The notes under the pieces were generated by a model. That model ran no database searches. It was not told where the DNA came from and worked only from the letters and a program-made list of their open reading frames with translations. A stretch of 64,000 nt of DNA. Source: Cycloclasticus sp. 46_120_T64. GTDB taxonomy: Bacteria; Pseudomonadota; Gammaproteobacteria; Methylococcales; Cycloclasticaceae. Location of the stretch: assembly GCA_002162695.1 (NCBI GenBank), contig MAAM01000006.1:244065-308064 (forward strand). The letters are read 5' to 3'. Shown piece by piece: positions 39,076 through 48,240 of this stretch (within the stretch, counting starts at the first letter, position 1; the number at the start of each line of letters is the position of its first letter). Made by a program: the position numbers and the translations under genes.

Positions 39076-39906
39076 CTAGCGGCGATCTTCCATCATCTGT
39101 TTTAACTCGAACAACTGCTGCTGTAAATCACGTAGGGTGGGCTCGCCCGAAGCCTCCGCCTTCTTGTCACGTTCGCGCTGATGCTCTTCTTCCAACACAT
39201 TCACCACGATACCAATAATCATGTTTAAAAAGGCAAATGCAGTAAAAAAGATAAACGTGATATAAAAAATCCAACTGGAACCATACACTTCCATGGTTTC
39301 ATACATCACATCGGTCCAGTCTTCGAAGGTCATCACCCGGAACAAGGTCAGTAAGCTCACCGCAATATCGCCCCATAACTCGGGGTTAATGCTGGCAAAA
39401 AAGGTCGACCCCACTGCCGCGTAAATATAAAAAATAATGAACATCATTAACGCCACATAACCCAACTGCGGCATGGCCTTAACCAATGAGTTCAAGAGCA
39501 TTCGCAACTCTGGAATAAGCGACACCATACGCAATACACGGAAAATCCGCACCAAGCGGCCAATCAACGCCAACTCGCTATCCTCAATCGGAATCAAACT
39601 CACGATCACGATCAGACTATCAAACACATTCCAAGCCGAGTGGAAGAAACGCCGCTTATCGGGCTCACCGATAAAACGCACAATAATTTCAAACAAGAAT
39701 ATTAAGGTAATCAACACATCTAACATCCCCACCACGTCTATCAGCAAGGGAGGTAAATCATACGTGCGGGCACCAATAGTTACCGCCGAAAACACGATAA
39801 TACTCACAACAAATAACTCAAATGCCTTATTCGACCTTAAATTAAAAAAGGCAGTCTGTAGTTTATTACTGGCCAGTGTTGTTTCCAGCGGTTCACGGCG
39901 ACTCAT
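39076..39906 (-). CDS. Bacterial voltage-gated cation channel (NaChBac family) with acidic filter
   Basis: 276 residues, six membrane segments as in NaChBac/NavAb. The S4 sensor is RLVRIFRVLR (Arg117, 120, 123, 126, every third residue). The pore carries the selectivity filter TFEDWTD at residues 193-199. NavAb has TLESWSM there, so Glu177 is kept, while Ser178 and Met181 are both Asp, as in calcium-selective engineered forms. The C-terminus has a neck and a coiled coil (LRDLQQQLFELKQMMEDRR) that should hold a tetramer. Single-gene unit. Ion preference (Na+ or Ca2+) is an inference from the filter only. Confidence 0.93.
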   Translation of the reverse strand: MSRREPLETTLASNKLQTAFFNLRSNKAFELFVVSIIVFSAVTIGARTYDLPPLLIDVVGMLDVLITLIFLFEIIVRFIGEPDKRRFFHSAWNVFDSLIVIVSLIPIEDSELALIGRLVRIFRVLRMVSLIPELRMLLNSLVKAMPQLGYVALMMFIIFYIYAAVGSTFFASINPELWGDIAVSLLTLFRVMTFEDWTDVMYETMEVYGSSWIFYITFIFFTAFAFLNMIIGIVVNVLEEEHQRERDKKAEASGEPTLRDLQQQLFELKQMMEDRR

Positions 39907-40087
39907 ACGATATCTCTCTATAAAATTAGTTCAAGCAAACGCCCAAGAAACAATCGTCTCTCGGGTATATTATTTCGTTTTAGCTGAGGGGGAGGTAGAA
40001 AATTTACGCGCTAGCAGTCTTTTGTAGCTCATCTTGTCAAGGCGTCTACCCTACTGGCCTGAACGGCCAGCATTAACGGGGTATTTA

Positions 40088-40513
40088 TTAATCCAATACC
40101 TGTGCAACATAGGCCGCGGTAAAGGCCGCTTCTTGGAAGCCCTTTAAACCGGTCTCGGAAAACGTAACCGGTAAGCGGTTTTCCGACAGCGCGAGTTTAA
40201 TATCTTTTTGCGACAATATCTGCACATCAACACCGCTAATCAACTGAATCGCCGCTTCTAATTTAAAACCAATGGCACCACCGGCAAACTTACCCTTCAG
40301 CGCCCGTTCTTTAATAGCAACCTTATCAATCCCGTAGTCGCTCATCAGTTTTGCAAAGGTTGCTTGGAAATGCTGAAGATCTTCACGCGAGTGTTCTTTC
40401 GGCAACGTCAATTTACGCACTCGGCAATCCGGTAGATTAAAGTGTTGTTGTTCTAACTGAAGCAAACAAACAACCGCATCGTTACCGGTTAGCTCTACAC
40501 CACATATTTTCAT
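40088..40513 (-). CDS. DUF3010-family protein
   Basis: 141 residues, matching what I know of DUF3010: MKICGVELTGNDAVVCLL at the start, VAIKERALKGKFAGGAIGFKLEAAIQL in the middle, FQEAAFTAAYVA near the end. The N-terminal strand and central motif look like an RNase-H-like/RuvC-type fold, but no function is established. AAGGA precedes the ATG. Stand-alone and divergent from the arginase gene. Confidence 0.85.
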   Translation of the reverse strand: MKICGVELTGNDAVVCLLQLEQQHFNLPDCRVRKLTLPKEHSREDLQHFQATFAKLMSDYGIDKVAIKERALKGKFAGGAIGFKLEAAIQLISGVDVQILSQKDIKLALSENRLPVTFSETGLKGFQEAAFTAAYVAQVLD

Positions 40514-40788
40514 GTTTATTCCTTAATAAATATTTCAAACGCCTAATTGCTGATTCGCTCCCGTACTCCAAGAAACTCGGCATCAAGTCGCGACACTATA
40601 AGCCTCTATTATACAAGTCTCTGAATATTCCAAAGAGTTTATTCGGCAAGGAATCATAAAACATTGCTACAGCTAAACCCTCCTTTCAAAAACAGGGCTG
40701 ATCAAACAAACCTCCTCCTTTGCTGTGTTCGCAAGAAATACCGTAAAGACCGACTAAACTGCTAATAGGTGCAGAAAAAGGCTCAGAA

Positions 40789-41724
40789 ATGAATTCGAAC
40801 CAAATTAACACGGTTATTACGACCTTTGGTGTTGCCAGCTGTTTTGGTGGCTCGCAGGAAACCTGTGCGAATGCACCTTACGTTATCCGTCATTCAGCAT
40901 TCAATGAATATTTAAGCCATAAAAATTTAGAATTATCCTGGAAGATAATCAACAGCCCCATTCATTGCCCTGCAAACTCGTTAAACTGCCTGCGTCAAAT
41001 GAGTCATCAGATTTCCACTCTAACCTATCAATACAGCCGAGAACACTTCAATAATAACCGCGTAGAACAGCCATTTTTGCTTGTCTCTGGTGAGCACTCA
41101 AGTGCTGTTGGTACTTGGTCTGGCGTGATGCAGGCCATCGAGACAAAAACCCTAGGCCTGATATGGATAGATGCCCATTTAGATGCACATACCCTAATCA
41201 CTTCACCCACAGGGAATTTACACGGCATGCCGCTCTCAATTTTATTAAACAAAGCCGATAAAGACTTACAAGCTAGCTATCCGAAATTAACAACAAACAA
41301 ACCCAAAGAGGCTCGCTACCTATTGGGTGAAAACCTATCCTTATTAGGTACCCGCAGTTATGAAGCCGAGGAATACGCATTGCTGAAAGGGGCCAAGGCA
41401 CAGATTTGTAATATGCAGCAGCTCTTACAGAATCCAGCTCCCTCGGAGCAGCTCAATGCCCTAGCCGCAGAATTATTAACACGCTGTGACCTGATTGGCA
41501 TCAGCCTAGACCTAGATGCGATTAACCCCGACGATGCGCCAGCGGTTGAAACCCCGGTGAAAGATGGAATTTCAGGCGATATGATGATTGCCATGTTGCA
41601 GGGTTTTGCTTATAAGCAGCAGTTAATTGGCGTTGAAATAACCGAGTTTAACCCCGTCAATGATAGTCAACAGAGGACAGAAAAACTGATCCTGCGTTTA
41701 ATCAGCGCCATATTTAGCCGTTAA
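40789..41724 (+). CDS. Arginase/ureohydrolase family enzyme
   Basis: 311 residues. The binuclear Mn site is complete but with unusual wording: GEHSSAVGTW (usual GGDHSxxxG), IDAHLDAHT (usual DAHxD) and SLDLDAINPDDAPAV (SFDxDxxDP). Expected reaction is hydrolysis of arginine, or a related guanidino compound, to urea plus the amine. The 3' end overlaps that of the convergent ornithine cyclodeaminase by three to four bases, which suggests the pair converts arginine to ornithine and then proline. Agmatinase or formimidoylglutamase activity cannot be ruled out. Confidence 0.9.
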   Translation: MNSNQINTVITTFGVASCFGGSQETCANAPYVIRHSAFNEYLSHKNLELSWKIINSPIHCPANSLNCLRQMSHQISTLTYQYSREHFNNNRVEQPFLLVSGEHSSAVGTWSGVMQAIETKTLGLIWIDAHLDAHTLITSPTGNLHGMPLSILLNKADKDLQASYPKLTTNKPKEARYLLGENLSLLGTRSYEAEEYALLKGAKAQICNMQQLLQNPAPSEQLNALAAELLTRCDLIGISLDLDAINPDDAPAVETPVKDGISGDMMIAMLQGFAYKQQLIGVEITEFNPVNDSQQRTEKLILRLISAIFSR

Positions 41725-42737
41725 TTCTTGGCATTTAACAAACCAAATAAATTTTTCGGATCATCCAGCTGGGGAATCAAATTGACCTCTTCACCCAAGT
41801 TCATTTGTTTGGCTAATTGATACACGAGCTTTAGGGTTGAAAAATCCTCCAGTGCAAAACCAACCGAATCAAAAAAGGTCAGCTCTTGGTCATTTAGCCG
41901 ACCGTCTTTTTTTCCCGTAATCAGCTGCCAAAGTTCGGCATACACCAAGGACTCATCACCCTGCTGGATCTCACCTTCGTGTTTAGTCTGCGGAATATAT
42001 TCAACCACCACCTTACATTGCTGCAGAAGCTCCAGTGAAAACTCTGTTTTCCCCGAGCAATCGCCCCCCATCGCGTGAATATGCACACCGGGTTTCAATT
42101 GATCAAAGTCAAACAACGCTACCTGTTGTCTGGCTGCCGTCGCCGTCACAATAACATCCGCAGCCGAAATCGCCTCGGCCACGCTGTCGCACGGTAACAA
42201 CTCAACATCAAGCGAGGCCATATTATGCGCAAACTTATCCATCGCAGACGGGTCAACATCGAAATAACTCAGCTGCTGAATAGGTAGTTGCGCCCGCATC
42301 GCGTGTATCTGAAACTCGGCCTGCGCGCCCGTCCCAATGATCGCCAAATGCCGGCTATTTTTTCGTGCCAAATACTTAGCCCCCAAGGCTGCAACCGCCG
42401 CCGTTCTCAGTGCGGTTAATAAGGTCATTTCGCACACCATTAAGGGATAACCGTGTTGAACTTCAGCCAATAGCCCCATCGCAACCACGCACAGCTTGCC
42501 CTCGCCAGTATTAGCTGGGTGCCCGTTCACATATTTAAAGCTATAGAATTCATCATTCGCACAGGGCATTAACTCAATCACCCCGTGAGGGTAAGTGGTC
42601 ACGTGCCTAGGAGATTTTTGGAAGTTTTCCCACTGAGCAAAATCGCCTTCCAAACGTTCCAGCAATTGCACATTAAAACGTTCCAAGCCCGTTCGGCTAA
42701 TCATCTTCGCTAAGGTATCAATATCAATGAGCATCAT
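41721..42737 (-). CDS. Ornithine cyclodeaminase family enzyme
   Basis: 338 residues of the OCD/mu-crystallin family. The dinucleotide site reads LAIIGTGAQAEFQIHA, the substrate region has FKYVNGHPAN, and the catalytic Asp sits in HAMGGDCSGKTE. The length and this motif fit true ornithine cyclodeaminase (ornithine to proline plus ammonia) better than alanine dehydrogenase or the siderophore enzyme SbnB. Convergent and overlapping with the arginase gene. Confidence 0.92.
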   Translation of the reverse strand: MMLIDIDTLAKMISRTGLERFNVQLLERLEGDFAQWENFQKSPRHVTTYPHGVIELMPCANDEFYSFKYVNGHPANTGEGKLCVVAMGLLAEVQHGYPLMVCEMTLLTALRTAAVAALGAKYLARKNSRHLAIIGTGAQAEFQIHAMRAQLPIQQLSYFDVDPSAMDKFAHNMASLDVELLPCDSVAEAISAADVIVTATAARQQVALFDFDQLKPGVHIHAMGGDCSGKTEFSLELLQQCKVVVEYIPQTKHEGEIQQGDESLVYAELWQLITGKKDGRLNDQELTFFDSVGFALEDFSTLKLVYQLAKQMNLGEEVNLIPQLDDPKNLFGLLNAKN

Positions 42738-43104
42738 ATCTATAGGCCTCTTAACTAATAAATATTAACGTTATCCCAGCATACCACCCCCATTCACTTG
42801 GTGGTTTAAACAAATCAGCAGCCAGCAATATTTATCAACAGCAGAAATACGAGCAAACCGTCCCTCCCCTTATATTCAGCATAGACGTTAATCCTTTGCA
42901 GAAGAATATGCCCCCTGTTTGAGCGTTACGAGTTATTCCCAACATAGAACAAGCACTTAAGTCTTACGAGTAACCAACACTGTTATTTATCACGGTTTCA
43001 TGTAATCGAACATGACGGGTGCGTAGACCCTGTATTCATAAAGCTCATCGCTTTAGGATATGAGTAAAAAAATGAGCCATTGGGGCAACTGAATAAAATA
43101 AGAA
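42738..43104. other. Intergenic region between nrt operon end and ornithine cyclodeaminase
   Basis: About 370 bases without a gene-like frame. It must contain the leftward promoter of the ornithine cyclodeaminase gene at its left end. No repeat shared with the rest of the window was seen. Confidence 0.4.
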
Positions 43105-43144
43105 CTGCGTTGATAGTTGTTTGATTAGGCAACCATCAACGCAG
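43105..43144 (-). terminator. Terminator of the nitrate transport operon
   Basis: A 15-bp stem with one mismatch (CTGCGTTGATGGTTG against CAACTATCAACGCAG, 10-base loop), followed leftward by TTCTTATTTTATT. It lies about 26 bases after the stop of the ATPase gene. Confidence 0.85.
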
Positions 43145-43169
43145 CTTGCTAGTTTATTTTAAATCTCGC

Positions 43170-44855
43170 TTAGTGTTCATCACATTCCGCTAAAAAAGTT
43201 AATAACTCTTCACGGTATTTATAATAATCTGGGTGTGCCACCAGAGCTTTACGTGTACGTGGCCTAGGCAAATCAACGCTCATTACTTTACCCACTTTTG
43301 CATTAGGCCCATTGGTCATCATCACCACTCGATCAGCTAACAGAATCGCTTCATCTACATCGTGGGTCACCATAATGGCAGTCACTTTTGTACGTGTCCA
43401 AACTTCCATGAGCACTTCTTGCAGTTCCCAGCGCGTGAGTGCATCTAGCATACCAAAGGGCTCGTCTAACAATAAAAGCTTCGGTGACAAGGCAAAAGCA
43501 CGTGCAATGCCTACACGTTGTTTCATACCATTGGAGAGCTCTGCGGCTTTCTTATTGAACGAGTTACCCAAGCCTACTTTACTGAGATAATACTCAACAA
43601 TATCATTGCGCTGCGCTTTTGAAGCATGTGGATAAACACGTTCAACCCCAAGCGCGACATTTTCTTTGGCACTTAACCAAGGGAAAAGACTCGGTGCTTG
43701 GAAAACAACAGCACGATCAGGGCCCGCAGCGTCAATCTCTTTTTTATCCAGTACGATACCGCCATCACTGACCTCCGTTAAACCCGCCGTCATTGATAAG
43801 ACCGTCGACTTCCCGCAACCCGAGTGCCCAATGATGGATATAAACTCGCCTTTCTTGATATTAATATTAAAGTCGTCAACAACCGTTAATGGGCCTTTAG
43901 GTGTTGGGTAAACTTTAGTTAGATTGAAATATTCGAGGTACTTTTTATCACCTATGCCCTGCTGGTAAGGCTTTAAAGCACTCGGTTCCCCCTCTTCATT
44001 TAAAGAAAAATCACTCGCAGTATTTGGCTTAACATTCGGTAATTGATAAACATTGTTTTTTGATTGTGAGGAATCGCTGATGCCAACATTCATTAAATAT
44101 TGAGTAATATCGCTGCGTAGCTTCTTGAACTTCTCGTCATGATTCATGGCCGTTCTATCACGCGGCCTGGCTAGGTCAACAATAAACTCTGGACCAAATG
44201 TTGCGTTAGGCCCGGGGTTCAATGGAATGATCCTATCGGCCATAATAAGGCCTTCATCGACATCATTGGTAATCAGCACAACTGTTTTCTTTTCATGCTG
44301 CCAAATACGAATAATTTCATCTTGAAGGTTAGCGCGGGTTAATGCATCTAAGGCACTCAGCGGCTCATCCAACAATAACACTTGCGGGCTTGCCGCTAAT
44401 GCACGTGCCACGTTAACTCGTTGCCTCATCCCACCGGAAAGCTCCGACGGATGACGGTGAGTCGCATGAGATAAACCCACCATGTTGATATATTTTTCGA
44501 TCCGTTGTTGTCGCTCCGTTGCCGATAAATCTTTAAATGCTGAATCCACCGCGAGGGCGACGTTACCAAACACCGTTAACCATGGCATCAATGAATAGCT
44601 TTGAAAAACCACGCCGCGTTCAGAACTTGGACCGGTGACCTTTTTTCCACCCATAATAATCTCACCACTATCTGGCTTAATTAAACCGGCAATGGTTGAA
44701 ATAAGGGTGGTTTTTCCTGTCCCTGAAAAACCAACGATGGCAACGAACTCCCCCTCCTTTATATCTAAGTTTATATTGCTCAATACCTCTGATTTATTGT
44801 TTCCAGAGCCGTAGGATTTACTGATGTTTTTAAGTGTTAAAAATGACATATTCAC
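43170..44855 (-). CDS. Nitrate ABC transporter, two-domain ATPase
   Basis: 561 residues containing two complete ABC ATPase domains in tandem. Domain 1 has Walker A GFSGTGKTT (42-50), signature ELSGGMRQR and LLLDEPLSALD; domain 2 has GHSGCGKST, signature ELSNGMKQR and LLLDEPFGMLD. Cyanobacterial transporters use separate NrtC (ATPase plus sensor domain) and NrtD; here one chain provides both nucleotide sites and the NrtC solute-binding tail is absent. It is the last gene of the operon, six bases behind the permease. Nitrate is the likely substrate given nasT; cyanate or bicarbonate relatives exist. Confidence 0.93.
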   Translation of the reverse strand: MNMSFLTLKNISKSYGSGNNKSEVLSNINLDIKEGEFVAIVGFSGTGKTTLISTIAGLIKPDSGEIIMGGKKVTGPSSERGVVFQSYSLMPWLTVFGNVALAVDSAFKDLSATERQQRIEKYINMVGLSHATHRHPSELSGGMRQRVNVARALAASPQVLLLDEPLSALDALTRANLQDEIIRIWQHEKKTVVLITNDVDEGLIMADRIIPLNPGPNATFGPEFIVDLARPRDRTAMNHDEKFKKLRSDITQYLMNVGISDSSQSKNNVYQLPNVKPNTASDFSLNEEGEPSALKPYQQGIGDKKYLEYFNLTKVYPTPKGPLTVVDDFNINIKKGEFISIIGHSGCGKSTVLSMTAGLTEVSDGGIVLDKKEIDAAGPDRAVVFQAPSLFPWLSAKENVALGVERVYPHASKAQRNDIVEYYLSKVGLGNSFNKKAAELSNGMKQRVGIARAFALSPKLLLLDEPFGMLDALTRWELQEVLMEVWTRTKVTAIMVTHDVDEAILLADRVVMMTNGPNAKVGKVMSVDLPRPRTRKALVAHPDYYKYREELLTFLAECDEH

Positions 44856-44861
44856 TACTCC

Positions 44862-46004
44862 TTACATTGCGTCGCCGTATGAAAAATACTTTTGTAGCGT
44901 CAACATAATACGATCGAGCATAAAGCCGATAATACCGATGGTGAACACAGCAACCATTATTTTACCGAGGGAGTGCTGACTACCATTTTGGAACTCATCC
45001 CAAACAAATTTTCCTAAACCTGGGTTTTGCGCCAACATTTCTGCTGCAATCAATACCATCCAGCCCACCCCTAGCGACAAACGCAAACCGGTAAATATCA
45101 TTGGCAAAGAGCTAGGCAATACAATTTTAGTCACTGTTTTCCACCAGCCAAGCTGCAATACTTTTGACACATTCATTAAGTCCTTATCAATGGTTGCAAC
45201 ACCCACAGCGGTATTAATGAGTGTTGGCCATAACGAACATAAGGTAACGGTAATGGCTGACACGAGAAATGATTTGCTAAAAGAAGCGTCGCCATCGGCG
45301 GTATATAAAGCACTAACAATTAACGTCACAATCGGTAACCACGCTAACGGTGAAACGGGTTTAAATATTTGAATAATCGGGTTAATCGCCGCATTAAAAG
45401 ACGGGCTTAAACCACATACCACACCCAGCGGAATAGCAACAACGGATGCTAAGATAAACCCTGCAAATACAGTCCATAGACTGGTGATTATTTGCTGGGG
45501 GTAGGTCGCTTTACCGGTGTAACCACGAATTTTTATAACTGCATCAGGGTTTTTCTCAAGCTTTTTAGCATTCCTAAGCTCTTGTCTTTGATAAAACGCG
45601 ACTTCTTTATCCTTTTCTTTGTAATGGTCGGCGGCCAGGCTTTTAGTTTCTTGCCAAACGGCGACTGGCCCAGGAATTGCGCCCAAACTGGTGTGTATTT
45701 TTGACGCACCCCAGCCCCAAAAACCTATAAAAATTAGCATCGCAAGTACCGGCACGCCGATAATTTTTAATATTTCTTTAAATTGCTCTGCTGGGTTTTC
45801 GCCAGCCAATAGCTTAACGATCGGAATAAACCAGGTGAAACCAATCAGCTCAAGAAAGTTATTAATTCTGAGTGATACCTTAACGCCTTCTTTAGCGCTG
45901 TTTTTATCCGGTACCGGCTTAGTGTTTACTTGAGATTTAGCGTCCTCGATACCCGTGGCTTTGTTTTCCATACTTCCTTCTTTTACTGCTGTATTTACAG
46001 ACAT
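44862..46004 (-). CDS. nrtB: Nitrate ABC transporter permease
   Basis: About 380 residues from the ATG with GAGGG upstream (46004). A hydrophilic N-terminus of ~65 residues leads to an early membrane segment (VLAMLIFIGFWGWG) and then the usual NrtB/SsuC-type block of five to six segments with SLWTVFAGFILASVVAIPLGV and the EAA-like loop GWWKTVTKIVLPSSLPMIFTGLRL. Forms the membrane pore with the two-domain ATPase. Confidence 0.94.
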   Translation of the reverse strand: MSVNTAVKEGSMENKATGIEDAKSQVNTKPVPDKNSAKEGVKVSLRINNFLELIGFTWFIPIVKLLAGENPAEQFKEILKIIGVPVLAMLIFIGFWGWGASKIHTSLGAIPGPVAVWQETKSLAADHYKEKDKEVAFYQRQELRNAKKLEKNPDAVIKIRGYTGKATYPQQIITSLWTVFAGFILASVVAIPLGVVCGLSPSFNAAINPIIQIFKPVSPLAWLPIVTLIVSALYTADGDASFSKSFLVSAITVTLCSLWPTLINTAVGVATIDKDLMNVSKVLQLGWWKTVTKIVLPSSLPMIFTGLRLSLGVGWMVLIAAEMLAQNPGLGKFVWDEFQNGSQHSLGKIMVAVFTIGIIGFMLDRIMLTLQKYFSYGDAM

Positions 46005-46074
46005 TTTAATACCCTCTTTTTGATACCAATGAACACTCGCAACCTCACGAGTGTTCATTGTTTATTGACGAGAC

Positions 46075-47466
46075 TTACTTAACGCTATCGCTACCTTTAA
46101 GACCAATATCGAATTTTTCTAAATAGGCATTAGGGGTGTGCCCATCAAACGTGATGTTGTCGATAAAGTGAGTTTGTGGTGCACGGTAACCGTCGGTATC
46201 CCATGGCATGTCTTCTTTAGAAATTTTGCCCTCACCCAGTAATTCTTTAGCGGCCGCTAAATAAACGTCTGGGCGATATACTTTTTTAGCAATCTCGTGA
46301 AACCATTGATCCGACTTCTCATCCGTTATTTGTCCCCAACGACGCATTTGCGTTAAGTACCAAATAGCATCTGAGTAATACGGGTAGGTGGCGTAATAAC
46401 GATAAAATACGTTAAAGTCTGGCAACTCTCTTTTGTCACCTTTTTCGTATTCAAACGTGCCGGTCATGCTATTTGCAATCACCTCATAATCAGCACCCAC
46501 GTATTCAGATTGAGAAAGAATTTTTACCGCCTCAGGGCGGTTGGCATCGTTATTGTCATCTAACCATTTAGCCGCGCGAATCAGCGCCTTAATCACCGCT
46601 ATATGGGTGTTTGGGTTAGCTTTAGCCCATGCCGCACTCACACCAAATACTTTTTCTGGATTGTTTTTCCATATTTCATAATCAGTGACAACCGGCACAC
46701 CGATACCTTTGAAGACAGCCTGTTGATTCCACGGCTCCCCTACGCAATACCCAAAAATAGTACCGGCTTCCAAGGTCGAAGGCATTTGCGGAGGCGGAGT
46801 AACCGATAAGAAGGCATCCGCATCAATTTGCCCGGTGATATCTGTTTTAGAATAAAAACCTGGGTGAATACCGCCGGCGGCTAACCAGTAACGTAGCTCG
46901 TAGTTATGGGTTGAAACAGGAAAAACCATACCCATTTTGAATTGCTTGCCCTCTTCTTTAAATCGATCAACAATCGGTTTCAAGGCATCCGCTTTAATCG
47001 GGTGAACAGGTTTACCGTTAGCATCTTTGGCAATGTTGGGTTTCATTTCAGCCCATACATCATTAGATACCGTAATCGCGTTTCCGTTTAAGTCCATGCT
47101 AAAGGCGGTCACGATGTCAGCTTTTGTACCGAAACCAATGGTTGCCCCTAACGGCTGGCCTGCCAACATATGCGCGCCATCTAACTCACCATCAATAACA
47201 CGGTCTAAGAGAACCTTCCAGTTAGCCTGTGGTTCGATGGTGACGTAAAGCCCCTCGTCTTCAAAAAAGCCTTTTTCATAGGCTATCGCCAAGGGAGCCA
47301 TGTCGGTTAACTTGATAAAACCAAATTTCAACTCGTCTTTCTCAAGCTCGCCAACGGCATAAGAGTTTGATAGTCCACCGGCCACTGTTAATGCCAAACC
47401 GGCTAAGCAGCTCTTAAAAAGAGCCCTCATATCCGTGTTAATCAATGCCTTTTTCTCATTATCCAT
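46075..47466 (-). CDS. nrtA: Nitrate-binding periplasmic protein NrtA
   Basis: 463 residues. A signal sequence ([22 protein letters not shown]) precedes a NrtA/CmpA-type binding fold: [49 protein letters not shown], and [13 protein letters not shown]. The signal peptide argues against its being the cytoplasmic sensor NasS, which has the same fold. AAAGGAAAATAA precedes the ATG. A terminator hairpin lies between nasT and this gene. Confidence 0.94.
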   Translation of the reverse strand: MDNEKKALINTDMRALFKSCLAGLALTVAGGLSNSYAVGELEKDELKFGFIKLTDMAPLAIAYEKGFFEDEGLYVTIEPQANWKVLLDRVIDGELDGAHMLAGQPLGATIGFGTKADIVTAFSMDLNGNAITVSNDVWAEMKPNIAKDANGKPVHPIKADALKPIVDRFKEEGKQFKMGMVFPVSTHNYELRYWLAAGGIHPGFYSKTDITGQIDADAFLSVTPPPQMPSTLEAGTIFGYCVGEPWNQQAVFKGIGVPVVTDYEIWKNNPEKVFGVSAAWAKANPNTHIAVIKALIRAAKWLDDNNDANRPEAVKILSQSEYVGADYEVIANSMTGTFEYEKGDKRELPDFNVFYRYYATYPYYSDAIWYLTQMRRWGQITDEKSDQWFHEIAKKVYRPDVYLAAAKELLGEGKISKEDMPWDTDGYRAPQTHFIDNITFDGHTPNAYLEKFDIGLKGSDSVK

Positions 47467-47491
47467 TTATTTTCCTTTGTGTTTAAAAATC

Positions 47492-47545
47492 AAAAAAAAA
47501 CGTCCACAGCTCGCTTATCTCAAAAGAGAAAGGAACTGTGGACGT
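47492..47545 (-). terminator. Leader terminator upstream of nrtA, candidate NasT antitermination target
   Basis: Read leftward: ACGTCCACAG (47545-47536), a 26-base loop, CTGTGGACGT (47509-47500) and then nine T. It lies within the transcript between nasT and nrtA, only 26 bases before the nrtA ATG. Upstream on the same RNA are two small hairpins, CCCAA-TG-TTGGG (47602-47591) and GATC-ATTAA-GATC (47571-47559). ANTAR proteins bind paired hairpins and prevent such terminators from forming. The exact hexaloop signature of ANTAR targets is not clearly seen, so the link is partly inferred. Confidence 0.75.
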
Positions 47546-47622
47546 CGTTGTCCAAAATGATCTTAATGATCGGGTTATTTTTTTTACCGCCCCAACATTG
47601 GGTCATACTACTGACTCATTCT

Positions 47623-48207
47623 TTACTTCATTAATTCACTCGCTGAGATTACGCTTTGGGCTAAATCGGCCATCTTAATGTTTTTATCCATCGCCATTTT
47701 ACGCATGGCTTTATAGGCGGCGTCTTCAGTAATGTGTGAACGCTACATCAAGATGCCCTTGGCTCGATCAATTAACTTTCGTTCATTGAGGGTGTTTTTA
47801 GCTTTCTCAAGCTCATTTTTAATACTCTGTTGCTCGTTAAAACGAAAACGCGCGGTATCTAAAATAGACGACACCCGTTTAGCTTGAAGCCCATCAACAA
47901 TATAAGCACTCACACCCGCTTTAATCGCTAACTGAATAACATCCCTGCTATCGTCATAAGTAAAAATGACCACTGGAATGGGGTGATGCAAATTAATCTG
48001 CTGTACACAGCTAAATAATTGATCAAAGCGTTTATCAGTAACAGCCATCACAAGATCCACCGTCCCCGCAAGCGAGACTCGACTGACCTCACTTAACTCA
48101 GGTGTCACCACGACTATGTCGTAATTCGTGGCCGATAAGCGCTCTTGAATATCAACCAAATCATCAGCCGTTGTGTTGAATAATAGAATTTTGCTTTTCA
48201 TATCCAT
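47623..48207 (-). pseudogene. nasT: ANTAR response regulator NasT interrupted by an in-frame TAG
   Basis: The frame encodes a NasT-type protein: an N-terminal pseudo-receiver (KILLFNTTADDLVDIQERL, VVIFTYDDSRDVIQLA), a coiled linker and then the ANTAR domain starting RKLIDRAKGILM. There a TAG (47745-47743) stops it at residue 154. Past the TAG the same frame continues with RSHITEDAAYKAMRKMAMDK and on to SASELMK and TAA at 47625, all typical ANTAR sequence. Total length with the TAG read through is 194 codons plus stop, normal for NasT. A CAG (Gln) or AAG (Lys) to TAG change explains it. The truncated product lacks most RNA-binding helices. NasS, the usual partner, is not present in this window. 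Confidence 0.9.
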
Positions 48208-48240
48208 CTATTATGTGTTGTTAGTCATTTACTGGAGACT

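Noticed and set aside
46075-47466. NasS sensor identity for the binding protein
   Set aside because: A clear signal peptide and the permease and ATPase genes behind it make it the periplasmic NrtA.
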